From Streptomyces changanensis (GTDB taxonomy: Bacteria > Actinomycetota > Actinomycetes > Streptomycetales > Streptomycetaceae): a stretch of 64,000 nt of DNA. The position numbers and the translations under genes were made by a program. Under the pieces are notes generated by a model. That model worked only from the letters and a program-made list of their open reading frames with translations. It made no database searches and was not told the DNA's origin. The stretch is from contig NZ_CP102332.1 of NCBI RefSeq assembly GCF_024600715.1, forward strand, positions 5,828,001-5,892,000. The letters run 5' to 3'. Below are positions 50,635-60,310 of this stretch, in pieces. The first letter of the stretch is position 1. Each line of letters starts with the position of its first letter.

Positions 50635-51960
50635 GTGGCGGATCCGTTCATCTTCGGCATGCGAGGCCGGCTCCGGGGCGCTCTGCATGACCGGTTCGTG
50701 CACCGTTTTGCCAGGTCGGAGCCGCGTGAGGCGGCATTGGCGTATGCGGGGGCTGGTCGCCCCGCTGGAGCGGAAGAACGGCTGGACGTTGGCGGAGGAG
50801 GCCGGGTGTGCGGGCCGGACCGGATCCACCGGTTGCTGAACCGGATCGACTGGGATGCGGACGAGGTTCTGGACGACGTGCGTGAGTTCGCGGTGGAGCA
50901 TCTCGGCGACGGGGAGGCGGTGCTGAACGTGGACGACACTGGGTTCTTGAAGAAGGAGACCTGTTCGGCCGGGGTCTAGCGGCAGCACTCCGGAACCGCG
51001 GGACGGATGAAGAACTGTCAGGTCGGAATGTTCCTCGCCTATGCCGCCGGGCGTGGCCGCAACTCTGATCGACCGGTGCCCTTACCTGCCTGTCTCTTGG
51101 ACCGACGACCGGGAACGCTGCCGCCGGGCCGGCATCGACGACACGGTCGTCTCCGAGACCAAGGTCGCCATCGCCCGGCTATGGTCCGCCAGGCGATCAC
51201 GGAGAAGATCCCGTTCGGGTGGGTGACCGTGGACGCCGGATGCGGCTACTCCAAGAGCTGACGGAGCGAGCTGGAACGGGCTGGTGTCTTTACATGCCCT
51301 GGCCACCACCCGGCACGGCACCGTCGTGACTCGCGGGCCATCGATCACCCCGTTCACGACCTGTTCCACGATCTGTCCCGGCAGAAGTGGAAATGCCGCT
51401 CCTGCGGCAACGGCTCCCCCGGGCCCCGTGCCTTCGACTGGGCCCGGGTCGAGGTTTGGCACTGGCACTGGGAGGACCGCCGGCACTGGGTGATCGCCCG
51501 CCGCAGCGTGAGCCGCCCGGAGGAGATCTCCTACTACATCGCCTACTGCCCCACCGACACCACGCTCGACCAGTTGATCCATGTCGCCGGCGCCCGATGG
51601 GCGGTCGAGGAATGCTTTCAGACGGCAAAGCAGGAGTGCGGCCTGGACGACTACCAGGTCCCGCCACTACCCCGGCTGGCATCGCCACATCACCCTGGCT
51701 ATGGCTGCCCACGCCTGCCTGGCCGTCCTGCGGGCACGCGAGCTCGACACCGGCGAAGCAGACGGATCCTCCGGCCTCGTCCCGTTGAGCCTTCCCGAAC
51801 TGCGACGCCTGATCCACCGCCTCACCCACCGCCGGCCGGCCTCGATCGATCACGTCCTGCACTGGTCCCACCGATGTCGTCGACGACAGCACCAAGCCCG
51901 CATCAGCCACTACCAACGACGCGGCCACACGCCACCCGAACCTGCCCACCATCAGGCTAA
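50635..51960 (+). pseudogene. Decayed IS701-type transposase
   Basis: The pieces appear in the right order but in changing frames and with stops. They are FARSEPREAALAY; GLVAPLERKNGWTLAEEAG; DWDADEVLDDVREFAVEHLG; VLNVDDTGFLKKETCSAGV then a stop; KNCQVGMFLAYAAG; PFGWVTVDAGCGYSKS then a stop; KWKCRSCGNGSPGPRAFDWA; HWVIARRSVSRPEEISYYIA; GARWAVEECFQTAKQECGLD; and GWHRHITLAMAAHACLAVLR. This is an almost full-length IS701-family transposase (DDTGFLKK supplies the first catalytic Asp) killed by several frameshifts. No flanking target duplication was identified by eye. Confidence 0.88.
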
Positions 51961-52321
51961 AGACCGTTGCAGTACTAGGCGAGGCTGCGGGGGATCCGCC
52001 GTGTCCGCGGTGGCCGACCGTCCAAAGCGCTGACCAGGCGCGCGTCCTCTCCAACAGGCCAGTTGTGTCGGCCCCGTTGACAAAGTGGTGACCTGGCGGA
52101 AACCTGTCACCTGGTCATCGCAAAAGATTGACTGAACAACTCAAAAATACTTGCTGACACCTGGATGTTCCCTCTTTGAGGGTGGAAGGTGTTGTGCGAG
52201 GGCTCTGTCGACATTCGCCCTGGTGTATCCGCCCCCCAGCTCGCCTCCTTCCCGGTGCTGTTCGTGCCGCGGGCGTGGCGCGTCACGGTCGGCTGTCCGG
52301 GTGAGGAATCAAGAGGACTTC
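51961..52321. other. AT-rich promoter region of the first GH87 gene
   Basis: No gene is present. TTGACA stands at 52077-52082. ACCTGG occurs at 52091, 52110 and 52159, each within a G-x-x-ACCTGG context. The stretch 52115-52160 is very A+T-rich for this genome. These features suggest a regulated promoter with a leader of 100 bases or more, but I cannot fix the start point. Confidence 0.45.
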
Positions 52322-55300
52322 ATGCGATCGAGAAACCACGGGCGGCGAGTGATCGTCGGCTCGGTGATGGCAGGGCTGATAGGTGTGGGGATGCTCCCCG
52401 CTCCCGCCCACGCCGCCGAGGGCCCCAACCTCGCCCTGGGCAAGCCCGCGACCGCGGGTGGCACGAACGGCAGTTACGTCGCGGGTAATGTGACGGACGG
52501 AAGTCAGGCGTCCTACTGGGAGGGCCCCAACGGGGCGTTCCCGCAGTGGGTGCAGGTCGACCTGGGGGCCGGCACCGAGGTCGACCGGGTCGCGCTGAAG
52601 CTGCCGGCCTCGTGGGGTTCACGCGTCCAGACGCTGAGCGTGCTGGGCAGCACGGACGGGTCCTCGTTCGCCGCGCTCGCCGGATCCGGGGCACGTACCT
52701 TCGACCCGGCCCAGGCCAATACGGTCAGCATTCCCGTCACCGCGACCACGGCGCGCTTCATCCGTGTGCAGGTGGCGGCGAACACCGGTTGGAACGCGGC
52801 CCAGCTGTCCGAGCTAGAGGTCTTCGGCGAGGACGACGGCGGCGGCCCGGTCGATCCGCCGCCAACCGGCACCAACCTGGCGCGGAACAAGCCGATCGAG
52901 GCCTCCTCGTTCACCCAGTCGTACGTGGCGGCCAACGCCAACGACGGGAACACCGCCACCTACTGGGAGTCGGCGGGCTTCCCCGCGACCCTGACGGCGA
53001 AGCTGGGCGCCAACGCCGACATCGAGGCGGTCCGGATCAAGCTCAATCCCGACCAGGCGTGGGGTCCGCGGACCCAGGCCGTCGAGGTGCTCGGACGCGA
53101 GCAGTCCGCGACCGGTTTCACGAGCCTCAAGGCCCGCGCCGACTACGCCTTCAGCCCGTCCGGCGGCAACACGATCACCATCCCGGTGACCGGCCGGTAC
53201 GCCGACGTGCAGCTGAAGTTCTTCGCCAACTCCAGCGGCTACGGCGCCCAGGTCGCCGAGTTCGAGGTGGTGGGCGCCGCCGCCCCCAACCCGGACCTCA
53301 CCGTCACCGACCTCGTGTGGACTCCCTCCTCCCCCTCGGAGACGGACCCCGTCGAGGTCAGCGCGACCGTCCGCAACGCCGGCACCGCCGCCTCGCCGGC
53401 CACCTCCCTCAACGTGAGCCTCGAAGGCGCCGTGGCGGGCAGCGCGCAGGTCGGCGCGCTCGCGGCGGGCGCCTCCACGACCGTCAAGATCCCGGTCGGC
53501 AAGCGGGCCATGGGCAGCTACACCGTGTCGGCGGTCGTCGACCCGGCCAACACCGTCGTGGAGCAGGACGACACCAACAACAGCCGGACCGGTTCCTCCA
53601 AGCTGGTCGTCGGCCAGGCGCCGGGCCCCGACCTCACGGTCACCGCGATCACCCCGAACCCGTCCTCCCCGGCGGTCGGCGCCCAGGTCTCCTTCACCGC
53701 CACGGTCCAGAACCGGGGCACCACCGGTGTCGCCGCCGGCACCGTCACCCGGCTGGCCGCCGGAACGACCACCCTGAACGGCACCACCCCGGCGGTCGCC
53801 GCAGGGCAGTCGGTCACCGTGGCGATCTCCGGTACCTGGACCGCGGCCGGCGGAGGGGTCAACCTCACCGCGACGGCCGACGCCACCGCGGCCGTGGCCG
53901 AGACGAACGAGAACAACAACGTCTTCACCCGCTCGCTGGTCGTGGGGCGGGGCGCCGCGGTGCCGTACACGGAGTACGAGGCGGAGGACGCCCGCTACCA
54001 GGGCACCCTGCTCACCGCCGACGCCAAGCGGACCTTCGGCCACACCAACTTCGCCACCGAGTCCTCGGGCCGCGAGTCGGTCCGCCTGAACTCCACCGGC
54101 GAGTTTGTCGAGTTCACCTCCACCAACGCGTCCAACTCCATCGTCGTACGCAACTCCATCCCGGACGCCCCGTCCGGCGGCGGCACCCAGGCGACGATCA
54201 GCCTCTACGCGAACGACGTCTTCGTCCGCAAGCTGACCCTGTCGTCCAAGCACAGCTGGCTCTACGGGACGACCGACGACCCCGAGGGCCTGACGAACAC
54301 GCCCGGAGCCGACGCGCGCCGGTTGTTCGACGAGTCCCACGCCCTGCTGGCCCAGTCCTACCCGGCCGGCACGAAGTTCCGCCTCCAGCGGGACGCCGGT
54401 GACACGGCCTCCTTCTACATCATCGACCTGATCGACCTGGAGCAGGTCGCGCCCCCGGCGGCCCAGCCGGCCGGCTGCGTCTCGATCACCACCTACGGTG
54501 CGGTGCCCAACGACGGTCTCGACGACACCGACGCGATCCAGCGCGCGGTGACCGCCGACCAGAAGGGCGAGATCCCGTGCGTGTGGATCCCGGCGGGCCA
54601 GTGGCGCCAGGAGCAGAAGATCCTGACCGACGACCCGCTGAACCGCGGGGTCTACAACACGGTCGGCATCCGTGACGTGACCATCCGAGGCGCCGGCATG
54701 TGGCACTCGCAGCTCTACACCCTGACCCCGCCGCACCAGGCGGGCGGCATCAACCACCCGCACGAGGGCAACTTCGGCTTCGACATCGACCACAACACCC
54801 AGATCTCCGACATCGCCATCTTCGGCTCCGGCACCATCCGGGGCGGCGACGGCAACCAGGAGGGCGGCGTCGGTCTCAACGGCCGCTTCGGCAAGGGCAC
54901 GAAGATCAGCAACGTCTGGATCGAGCACGCCAACGTCGGCGTCTGGGCCGGCCGCGACTACTCCAACATCCCCGAGCTGTGGGGGCCCGGTGACGGCGTC
55001 GAGTTCAGCGGCATGCGGGTCCGCAACACCTACGCCGATGGCATCAACTTCGCCAACGGCACCCGTAACTCCACCGTCTTCAACTCGTCCTTCCGCAACA
55101 ACGGTGACGACGCGCTGGCCGTCTGGGCGAGCAAGTACGTCAAGGACACCTCGGTGGACATCGGCTCCAACAACCACTTCCGCAACAACACGATCCAGTT
55201 GCCCTGGCGGGCCAACGGCATCGCGGTGTACGGCGGCTTCGGCAACACCATCGAGAACAACATCATCGCCGACACCATGAACTATCCCGGCATCATGCTG

Positions 55301-55693
55301 GCGACCGACCACGACCCGCTGCCCTTCTCCGGGCAGACCCTCATCTCCAACAACGCCCTGTACCGCACGGGCGGCGCGTTCTGGAACGAGGACCAGGAGT
55401 TCGGCGCCATCACCCTGTTCGCGCAGGGCCAGCCCATCCCCGGCGTCACCATCAAGGACACGGACATCGTCGACTCGACGTACGACGGCATCCAGTTCAA
55501 GACCGGTGGCGGCGAGATGCCGAACGTCAAGATCACCAACGTCCGCATCGACAAGTCGAACAACGGCTCCGGCATCCTCGCCATGAGCGGCGCCCGAGGC
55601 AGCGCCACCCTGTCGAACGTGACGATCACCAACTCGGCCCAGGGCAACATCCTGGTCGAGCCCGGATCCCAGTTCGTCATCAACAACCCGTGA
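52322..55693 (+). CDS. Secreted GH87 alpha-1,3-glucanase (mycodextranase/mutanase type), first
   Basis: This 1123-residue secreted enzyme has a signal (about 1-33, ending APAHAA), two discoidin/CBM32-like domains (about 35-165 and 180-320), two CARDB domains (about 322-434 and 434-545), a CBM6/35-like module (546-715, TEYEAEDARYQG) and a C-terminal parallel beta-helix (719-1123, SITTYGAVPNDGLDDTDAIQ). Asp residues D906, D929 and D930 (YADGI and NGDDA) have the same spacing as the three catalytic Asp recalled for Bacillus circulans Agl-KA, which identifies GH87. It should cut alpha-1,3-glucan of fungal walls or mutan. ATG 52322 follows GAGGACTT. Confidence 0.88.
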   Translation: MRSRNHGRRVIVGSVMAGLIGVGMLPAPAHAAEGPNLALGKPATAGGTNGSYVAGNVTDGSQASYWEGPNGAFPQWVQVDLGAGTEVDRVALKLPASWGSRVQTLSVLGSTDGSSFAALAGSGARTFDPAQANTVSIPVTATTARFIRVQVAANTGWNAAQLSELEVFGEDDGGGPVDPPPTGTNLARNKPIEASSFTQSYVAANANDGNTATYWESAGFPATLTAKLGANADIEAVRIKLNPDQAWGPRTQAVEVLGREQSATGFTSLKARADYAFSPSGGNTITIPVTGRYADVQLKFFANSSGYGAQVAEFEVVGAAAPNPDLTVTDLVWTPSSPSETDPVEVSATVRNAGTAASPATSLNVSLEGAVAGSAQVGALAAGASTTVKIPVGKRAMGSYTVSAVVDPANTVVEQDDTNNSRTGSSKLVVGQAPGPDLTVTAITPNPSSPAVGAQVSFTATVQNRGTTGVAAGTVTRLAAGTTTLNGTTPAVAAGQSVTVAISGTWTAAGGGVNLTATADATAAVAETNENNNVFTRSLVVGRGAAVPYTEYEAEDARYQGTLLTADAKRTFGHTNFATESSGRESVRLNSTGEFVEFTSTNASNSIVVRNSIPDAPSGGGTQATISLYANDVFVRKLTLSSKHSWLYGTTDDPEGLTNTPGADARRLFDESHALLAQSYPAGTKFRLQRDAGDTASFYIIDLIDLEQVAPPAAQPAGCVSITTYGAVPNDGLDDTDAIQRAVTADQKGEIPCVWIPAGQWRQEQKILTDDPLNRGVYNTVGIRDVTIRGAGMWHSQLYTLTPPHQAGGINHPHEGNFGFDIDHNTQISDIAIFGSGTIRGGDGNQEGGVGLNGRFGKGTKISNVWIEHANVGVWAGRDYSNIPELWGPGDGVEFSGMRVRNTYADGINFANGTRNSTVFNSSFRNNGDDALAVWASKYVKDTSVDIGSNNHFRNNTIQLPWRANGIAVYGGFGNTIENNIIADTMNYPGIMLATDHDPLPFSGQTLISNNALYRTGGAFWNEDQEFGAITLFAQGQPIPGVTIKDTDIVDSTYDGIQFKTGGGEMPNVKITNVRIDKSNNGSGILAMSGARGSATLSNVTITNSAQGNILVEPGSQFVINNP

Positions 55694-55697
55694 CACC

Positions 55698-55724
55698 GGT
55701 GACGGCGCCCGAGGCGTCGTCACC
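55698..55724 (+). terminator. Weak hairpin between the two GH87 genes
   Basis: A 12-bp stem (GGTGACGGCGCC with its near complement, one G-T pair) closes a CGA loop just after the first stop. It may attenuate rather than end transcription, since the next gene starts 129 bases on. Confidence 0.5.
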
Positions 55725-55852
55725 AGGGGGTCGGCCACGGCGGTGGCCGGCCCCCCGCCCCGACCCTCACCCCGACCCGTGGCCGTGGGTGTGAGGTCGA
55801 CCCGACGAGCCGCGCCACGCAGCCCCGTCTGCGAGGCCGAGATCGAGGACAG

Positions 55853-58800
55853 ATGACACTGCACAACTGGAGATCGCGGAGCATGAGCGCCGTGATCGCG
55901 ACGAGCCTGCTGGCGCTGGGCGGTCCCCTGATGACCGCACAGGCCGCCGGAGGCCCCAACATCGCGGTGGGCGACCCCGCTGCGGCCAGCAGCGCACTGC
56001 CGGAGTACAGGGCCGCGCACATCACCGACGGCAACCAGGGGACGTACTGGCAGAGCTCCGGCTCGAACCTTCCCCAGTGGGTCCAGGCCGACCTCGGTAC
56101 GAGCACCCGCGTCGACGAGGTCGTCCTCAAGCTCCCGGCGGGCTGGGAGAGCCGCAACCAGACGCTCTCCGTCCAGGGCAGCGCCGACGGCACCAGCTTC
56201 ACCACCCTCAAGAGTTCGGCCACGTACTCCTTCAGTCCCGGCTCCGGCAACACCGTCACGGTGGGCTTCCCCGCTGTCCAGGCGCGCTTCGTGCGCGTCG
56301 ACATCACCGCCAACACCGGCTGGCAGGCCGCCCAGCTCTCCGAGCTGGAGGTCCACGCCGCCGACGGCACCTCTGCCAACCTGGCGGCCGGCAAGACCCT
56401 GACCGCGAGCAGCCACACCGAGGTGTACGCGGCGGGCAACGCCAACGACGGCAACAAGGCCACGTACTGGGAGAGCCGCAACAACGAGCTGCCCCAGTGG
56501 CTCCGGGCCGACCTCGGCTCCTCCGTCCGCGTCGACCGCGTCGTCCTGCGCCTGCCCGACGGCTGGGGCGCGCGCAGCCAGACCCTGAAGGTCCAGAGCA
56601 GCGCGAACGGCACGGACTTCACCGACCTCACCGCCTCCAAGGCGTACGAGTTCACCCCCTCCGGCCAGAACTCCGTGACGATCCCCTTCGGCGAGACGAC
56701 GGCACGGTACATCCGGATCCTGGTCACGGCGAACACCACGCAGCCTGCCGCTCAGCTCTCCGAGCTGGAGGTCTACGGACCGGCCACCGGTGACACGCAG
56801 GCGCCGTCGGTTCCGGCGAACCTGGCGTTCACCGAGCCGGCGACCGGTCAGGTGAAGCTGACGTGGACCGCCTCGTCGGACAACACGGGTGTCACCGGCT
56901 ATGACGTCTACGCGAACAACACGCTGCTGACGAGCGTGGCGGGCAACGTCACCACGTACACGGACAACCGCCCGGCGAACCAGACCGTGACGTACTACGT
57001 GCGGGCCAAGGACGCGGCCGGCAACCAGTCCGCCGACAGCAACACCGTCACCCGGCGGGCCGACTCCGGTGACACGCAGGCGCCGACGGCTCCGGCGAAC
57101 CTGGCGTTCACCGAGCCGGTGACCGGTCAGGTGAAGCTGGTCTGGAGCGCCTCCATCGACAACACGGGTGTCACCGGTTACGACGTCTACGCGAACGGCG
57201 CGCTGCTGACGAGCGTGGCGGGCAACGTCACCACGTATACGGACAACCGACCGGCGAACCAGACCGTGACGTACCACGTCAGGGCCAGGGACGCGGCCGG
57301 GAACCAGTCCGTGAACAGCAACACCGTCACCCGCAACGGCACCGGCTCCACGGGCTCGAACCTGGCCGTCGGCAAGGCGATCAGCGCTTCCTCCACGGTC
57401 CACAGCTTCGTCGCGGCGAACGCCAACGACAACAACACGAGCACCTACTGGGAGGGCGCCGGCGGCAGTTACCCCCAGACCCTCACCGTCAAGCTCGGCT
57501 CCAACGCCGACCTCGACCGCCTCGTCCTCAAGCTGAACCCCGACACCGCCTGGGGCGCGCGCAACCAGACCATCGAGGTCCTCGGCCGCGAGCAGAACGC
57601 GTCGGGCTTCACGAGCCTGGTCACCGCGAAGAGCTACACCTTCGACCCGGCCGGCGGCAACACCGTGACCGTCCCGGTCACCGCACGTGTCGCCGACGTA
57701 CAGCTGAAGTTCACCGCCAACTCCGGCTCCTCGGCGGGCCAGCTCGCCGAGTTCCAGGTCATGGGAGTGCCCGCGCCCAACCCGGACCTGGAGGTGACCG
57801 GCCTGACCACGTCGCCGGCCGCCCCGGTCGAGTCGGACCAGATCACGGTCAGCGCCACGGTCCGTAACAGCGGCCCGGCCGCCGCGCCCGCCAGCGCCGT
57901 CGCACTGCGCCTGGGCGGCACGAAGGTCGCCACCGCACAGGTCGGCGCCCTCGCCGCCGGGGCCCAGACCACCGTCAGCGCCTCCATCGGAGCGCGGGAG
58001 GCCGGATCCTACGAGCTGAGCGCGGTCACGGACGAGGCGAACGCGGTCGTCGAGCAGAACGAGACCAACAACACCCACACCAGCCCCACCGCCCTGGTGG
58101 TCAAGCCGGTCACCAGCGCCGACGTGGTCACCACCTCGGTCACGACCACCCCGTCCAGCCCGTCCGCCGGGGACACCGTCTCCTTCAAGGCGACGGTGAA
58201 GAACCAGGGCAACCAGGCCACCTCGGCGGGCAGCCACGGCATCACCCTGAACCTGCTCGACAAGCAGGGCGCCACAGTCAAGACCCTGACCGGCTCCTAC
58301 AGCGGCAGCCTCGCCGCAGGCGCCTCCACAGTGGTGACCCTCGGCCCGTGGACCGCCGCCAACGGGTCGTACACGGTGAGGACGGTCCTCGCCGACGACG
58401 CCGGCGAACTGCCGGTCAAGCGCGCTAACAACACCGCCTCTCAGGCGCTGTTCGTCGGCCGCGGTGCGAACATGCCGTACGACATGTACGAGGCGGAGGA
58501 CGGCACGGCCGGTGGCGGGGCCCAGGTCGTCGGCCCGAACCGGACGGTCGGCGACATCGCCGGCGAGGCATCCGGCCGCAAGGCGGTGAACCTGGACGCG
58601 ACCGGCGAGTACGTCGAGTTCACCACCCGGGCGTCCACGAACACCCTGGTCACCCGCTTCTCGATCCCGGACGCCCCGGGCGGTGGCGGCATCGACTCCA
58701 CGATCAACGTGTACGTCGACGGCGTCTTCAAGAAGGCCATGCCACTGACCTCGAAGTACGCGTGGCTGTACGGCGCCGAGAACCTCCCCGAGAACGCCCC

Positions 58801-60142
58801 CTCGGCCGGCGGCCCGCGCCACATCTACGACGAGGCGCACATCCTGCTCGGCGAGACCGTCCCGGCGGGAAGCAAGATCCGCCTCCAGAAGGACGCCGCC
58901 AATGCCGCCGCTCACTACGCGATCGACTTTGTCAACCTGGAGCAGGTCGCGCCGGTGGCGAATCCGGACCCGGCCGGCTTCGTCGTCCCGGCCGGCTTCG
59001 GTCAGCAGGACGTCCAGAACGCGCTCGACAAGGTCCGCATGGACGGAACCGGCAGGCTCGTCGGCGTCTACCTGCCGCCGGGCGACTACCAGACGTCGAG
59101 CAAGTTCCAGGTGTACGGCAAGCCGGTCCAGGTCGTGGGCGCCGGCCCGTGGTACACGAAGTTCCACGCGCCGGCCGCGCAGAACAACACCGACGTCGGC
59201 TTCCGCGCCGAGGCGGCCGCGAAGGGCTCGTCCTTCCGCAACTTCGCCTACTTCGGCAACTACACCTCCCGCATCGACGGGCCGGGCAAGGTCTTCGACT
59301 TCGCCAACGTCACCGACATCGAGATCGACAACATCTGGAACGAGCACATGGTCTGCCTCTACTGGGGCGCCAACACCGACCGGATCACGATCAAGAACTC
59401 GCGCATCCGCAACATGTTCGCCGACGGCATCAACATGACCAACGGCTCCACCGACAACCACGTCGTCAACAACGACGCCCGGGCGACCGGTGACGACAGC
59501 TTCGCGCTGTTCTCCGCGATCGACGCCGGCGGCGCCGACATGAAGAACAACGTCTACGAGAACCTCACGTCGACCCTGACGTGGCGCGCCGCGGGCCTCG
59601 CCGTCTACGGCGGCTACTCCAACACCTTCCGCAACATCCACATCGCCGACACCCTGGTCTACTCCGGCGTCACCATCTCCTCGCTGGACTTCGGCTACGC
59701 CATGAACGGCTTCGGAACCGAGCCGACGACCTTGGAGAACATCTCGATCGTCCGGGCCGGCGGCCACTTCTGGGGCAACCAGACCTTCCCCGGCATGTGG
59801 CTCTTCTCCGCCTCCAAGGTGTTCCAGGGCATCCGTGTGAACAACGTCGACATCGTCGACCCCACCTACAGCGGCATCATGTTCCAGACGAACTACGTCA
59901 ACGGACAGCCGCAGTTCCCCATCAAGGACACCGTCTTCACGGACATCTCCATCACTGGAGCCCGCAAGAGCGGCGACGCCTGGGACGCCAAGTCCGGCTT
60001 CGGCCTCTGGGCCAACGAGATGCCCGAGGAGAAGCAAGGTCCCGCCGTCGGCGAGGTTACCTTCAACGGACTGCGGATGAACGGCAACGCCGTCGACATC
60101 CGCAACACCACCTCCACCTTCAAGATCAACATAAACCCGTAG
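55853..60142 (+). CDS. Secreted GH87 alpha-1,3-glucanase, second, multi-modular
   Basis: This 1429-residue paralogue of the preceding gene has a signal (about 1-33), two discoidin domains (about 35-170 and 178-312), two nearly identical fibronectin type III domains (about 316-405 and 409-498), a third discoidin domain (about 503-640), two CARDB domains (about 643-755 and 760-868), a CBM6/35-like module (873-1037, YDMYEAEDGT) and the GH87 beta-helix (1040-1429). D1191, D1214 and D1215 repeat the FADGI/GDD spacing of the first enzyme. The two barely differ in fold order except for the FN3 pair and extra discoidin, indicating duplication and divergence. It was probably co-transcribed or co-regulated with the first. 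Confidence 0.88.
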   Translation: MTLHNWRSRSMSAVIATSLLALGGPLMTAQAAGGPNIAVGDPAAASSALPEYRAAHITDGNQGTYWQSSGSNLPQWVQADLGTSTRVDEVVLKLPAGWESRNQTLSVQGSADGTSFTTLKSSATYSFSPGSGNTVTVGFPAVQARFVRVDITANTGWQAAQLSELEVHAADGTSANLAAGKTLTASSHTEVYAAGNANDGNKATYWESRNNELPQWLRADLGSSVRVDRVVLRLPDGWGARSQTLKVQSSANGTDFTDLTASKAYEFTPSGQNSVTIPFGETTARYIRILVTANTTQPAAQLSELEVYGPATGDTQAPSVPANLAFTEPATGQVKLTWTASSDNTGVTGYDVYANNTLLTSVAGNVTTYTDNRPANQTVTYYVRAKDAAGNQSADSNTVTRRADSGDTQAPTAPANLAFTEPVTGQVKLVWSASIDNTGVTGYDVYANGALLTSVAGNVTTYTDNRPANQTVTYHVRARDAAGNQSVNSNTVTRNGTGSTGSNLAVGKAISASSTVHSFVAANANDNNTSTYWEGAGGSYPQTLTVKLGSNADLDRLVLKLNPDTAWGARNQTIEVLGREQNASGFTSLVTAKSYTFDPAGGNTVTVPVTARVADVQLKFTANSGSSAGQLAEFQVMGVPAPNPDLEVTGLTTSPAAPVESDQITVSATVRNSGPAAAPASAVALRLGGTKVATAQVGALAAGAQTTVSASIGAREAGSYELSAVTDEANAVVEQNETNNTHTSPTALVVKPVTSADVVTTSVTTTPSSPSAGDTVSFKATVKNQGNQATSAGSHGITLNLLDKQGATVKTLTGSYSGSLAAGASTVVTLGPWTAANGSYTVRTVLADDAGELPVKRANNTASQALFVGRGANMPYDMYEAEDGTAGGGAQVVGPNRTVGDIAGEASGRKAVNLDATGEYVEFTTRASTNTLVTRFSIPDAPGGGGIDSTINVYVDGVFKKAMPLTSKYAWLYGAENLPENAPSAGGPRHIYDEAHILLGETVPAGSKIRLQKDAANAAAHYAIDFVNLEQVAPVANPDPAGFVVPAGFGQQDVQNALDKVRMDGTGRLVGVYLPPGDYQTSSKFQVYGKPVQVVGAGPWYTKFHAPAAQNNTDVGFRAEAAAKGSSFRNFAYFGNYTSRIDGPGKVFDFANVTDIEIDNIWNEHMVCLYWGANTDRITIKNSRIRNMFADGINMTNGSTDNHVVNNDARATGDDSFALFSAIDAGGADMKNNVYENLTSTLTWRAAGLAVYGGYSNTFRNIHIADTLVYSGVTISSLDFGYAMNGFGTEPTTLENISIVRAGGHFWGNQTFPGMWLFSASKVFQGIRVNNVDIVDPTYSGIMFQTNYVNGQPQFPIKDTVFTDISITGARKSGDAWDAKSGFGLWANEMPEEKQGPAVGEVTFNGLRMNGNAVDIRNTTSTFKININP
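56787..57344 (+). repeat. 279-bp in-frame tandem duplication encoding two FN3 domains
   Basis: Unit 1 is 56787-57065 and unit 2 is 57066-57344. Both begin CCGGTGACACGCAGGCGCC and stay almost identical through the FN3 core, for example GTGACCGGTCAGGTGAAGCT against GCGACCGGTCAGGTGAAGCT. The period is exactly 93 codons, so the frame is kept. High nucleotide identity points to recent duplication or gene conversion. Confidence 0.9.
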
Positions 60143-60146
60143 GACA

Positions 60147-60174
60147 GGTGCCTCCGGCGTCCCCCGGAGGTACC
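60147..60174 (+). terminator. Hairpin after the second GH87 gene
   Basis: An 11-bp stem (GGTGCCTCCGG against CCGGAGGTACC, one G-T pair) encloses 6 bases starting 5 bases after the stop. Confidence 0.65.
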
Positions 60175-60310
60175 CGCCGGCGCAGGGCCCTCCTCCGCGA
60201 GCTCCTGCGCCGGCCCCGTGCCGGAGCACGGACGGCGTGCGCGACACACGTCCTCCGACGGTGCCCGCGTGCCGCGTGCTCTGCCCCACCCATCAGAGAG
60301 AATGCCGGTC

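Noticed and set aside
52814..60289. A 2491-codon open frame on the minus strand running opposite both GH87 genes.
   Set aside because: It is the mirror of G+C-rich codon bias in the real genes. Its translation is a low-complexity Gly/Val/Asp/Arg-rich string without domains, and it crosses the intergenic region and hairpins.
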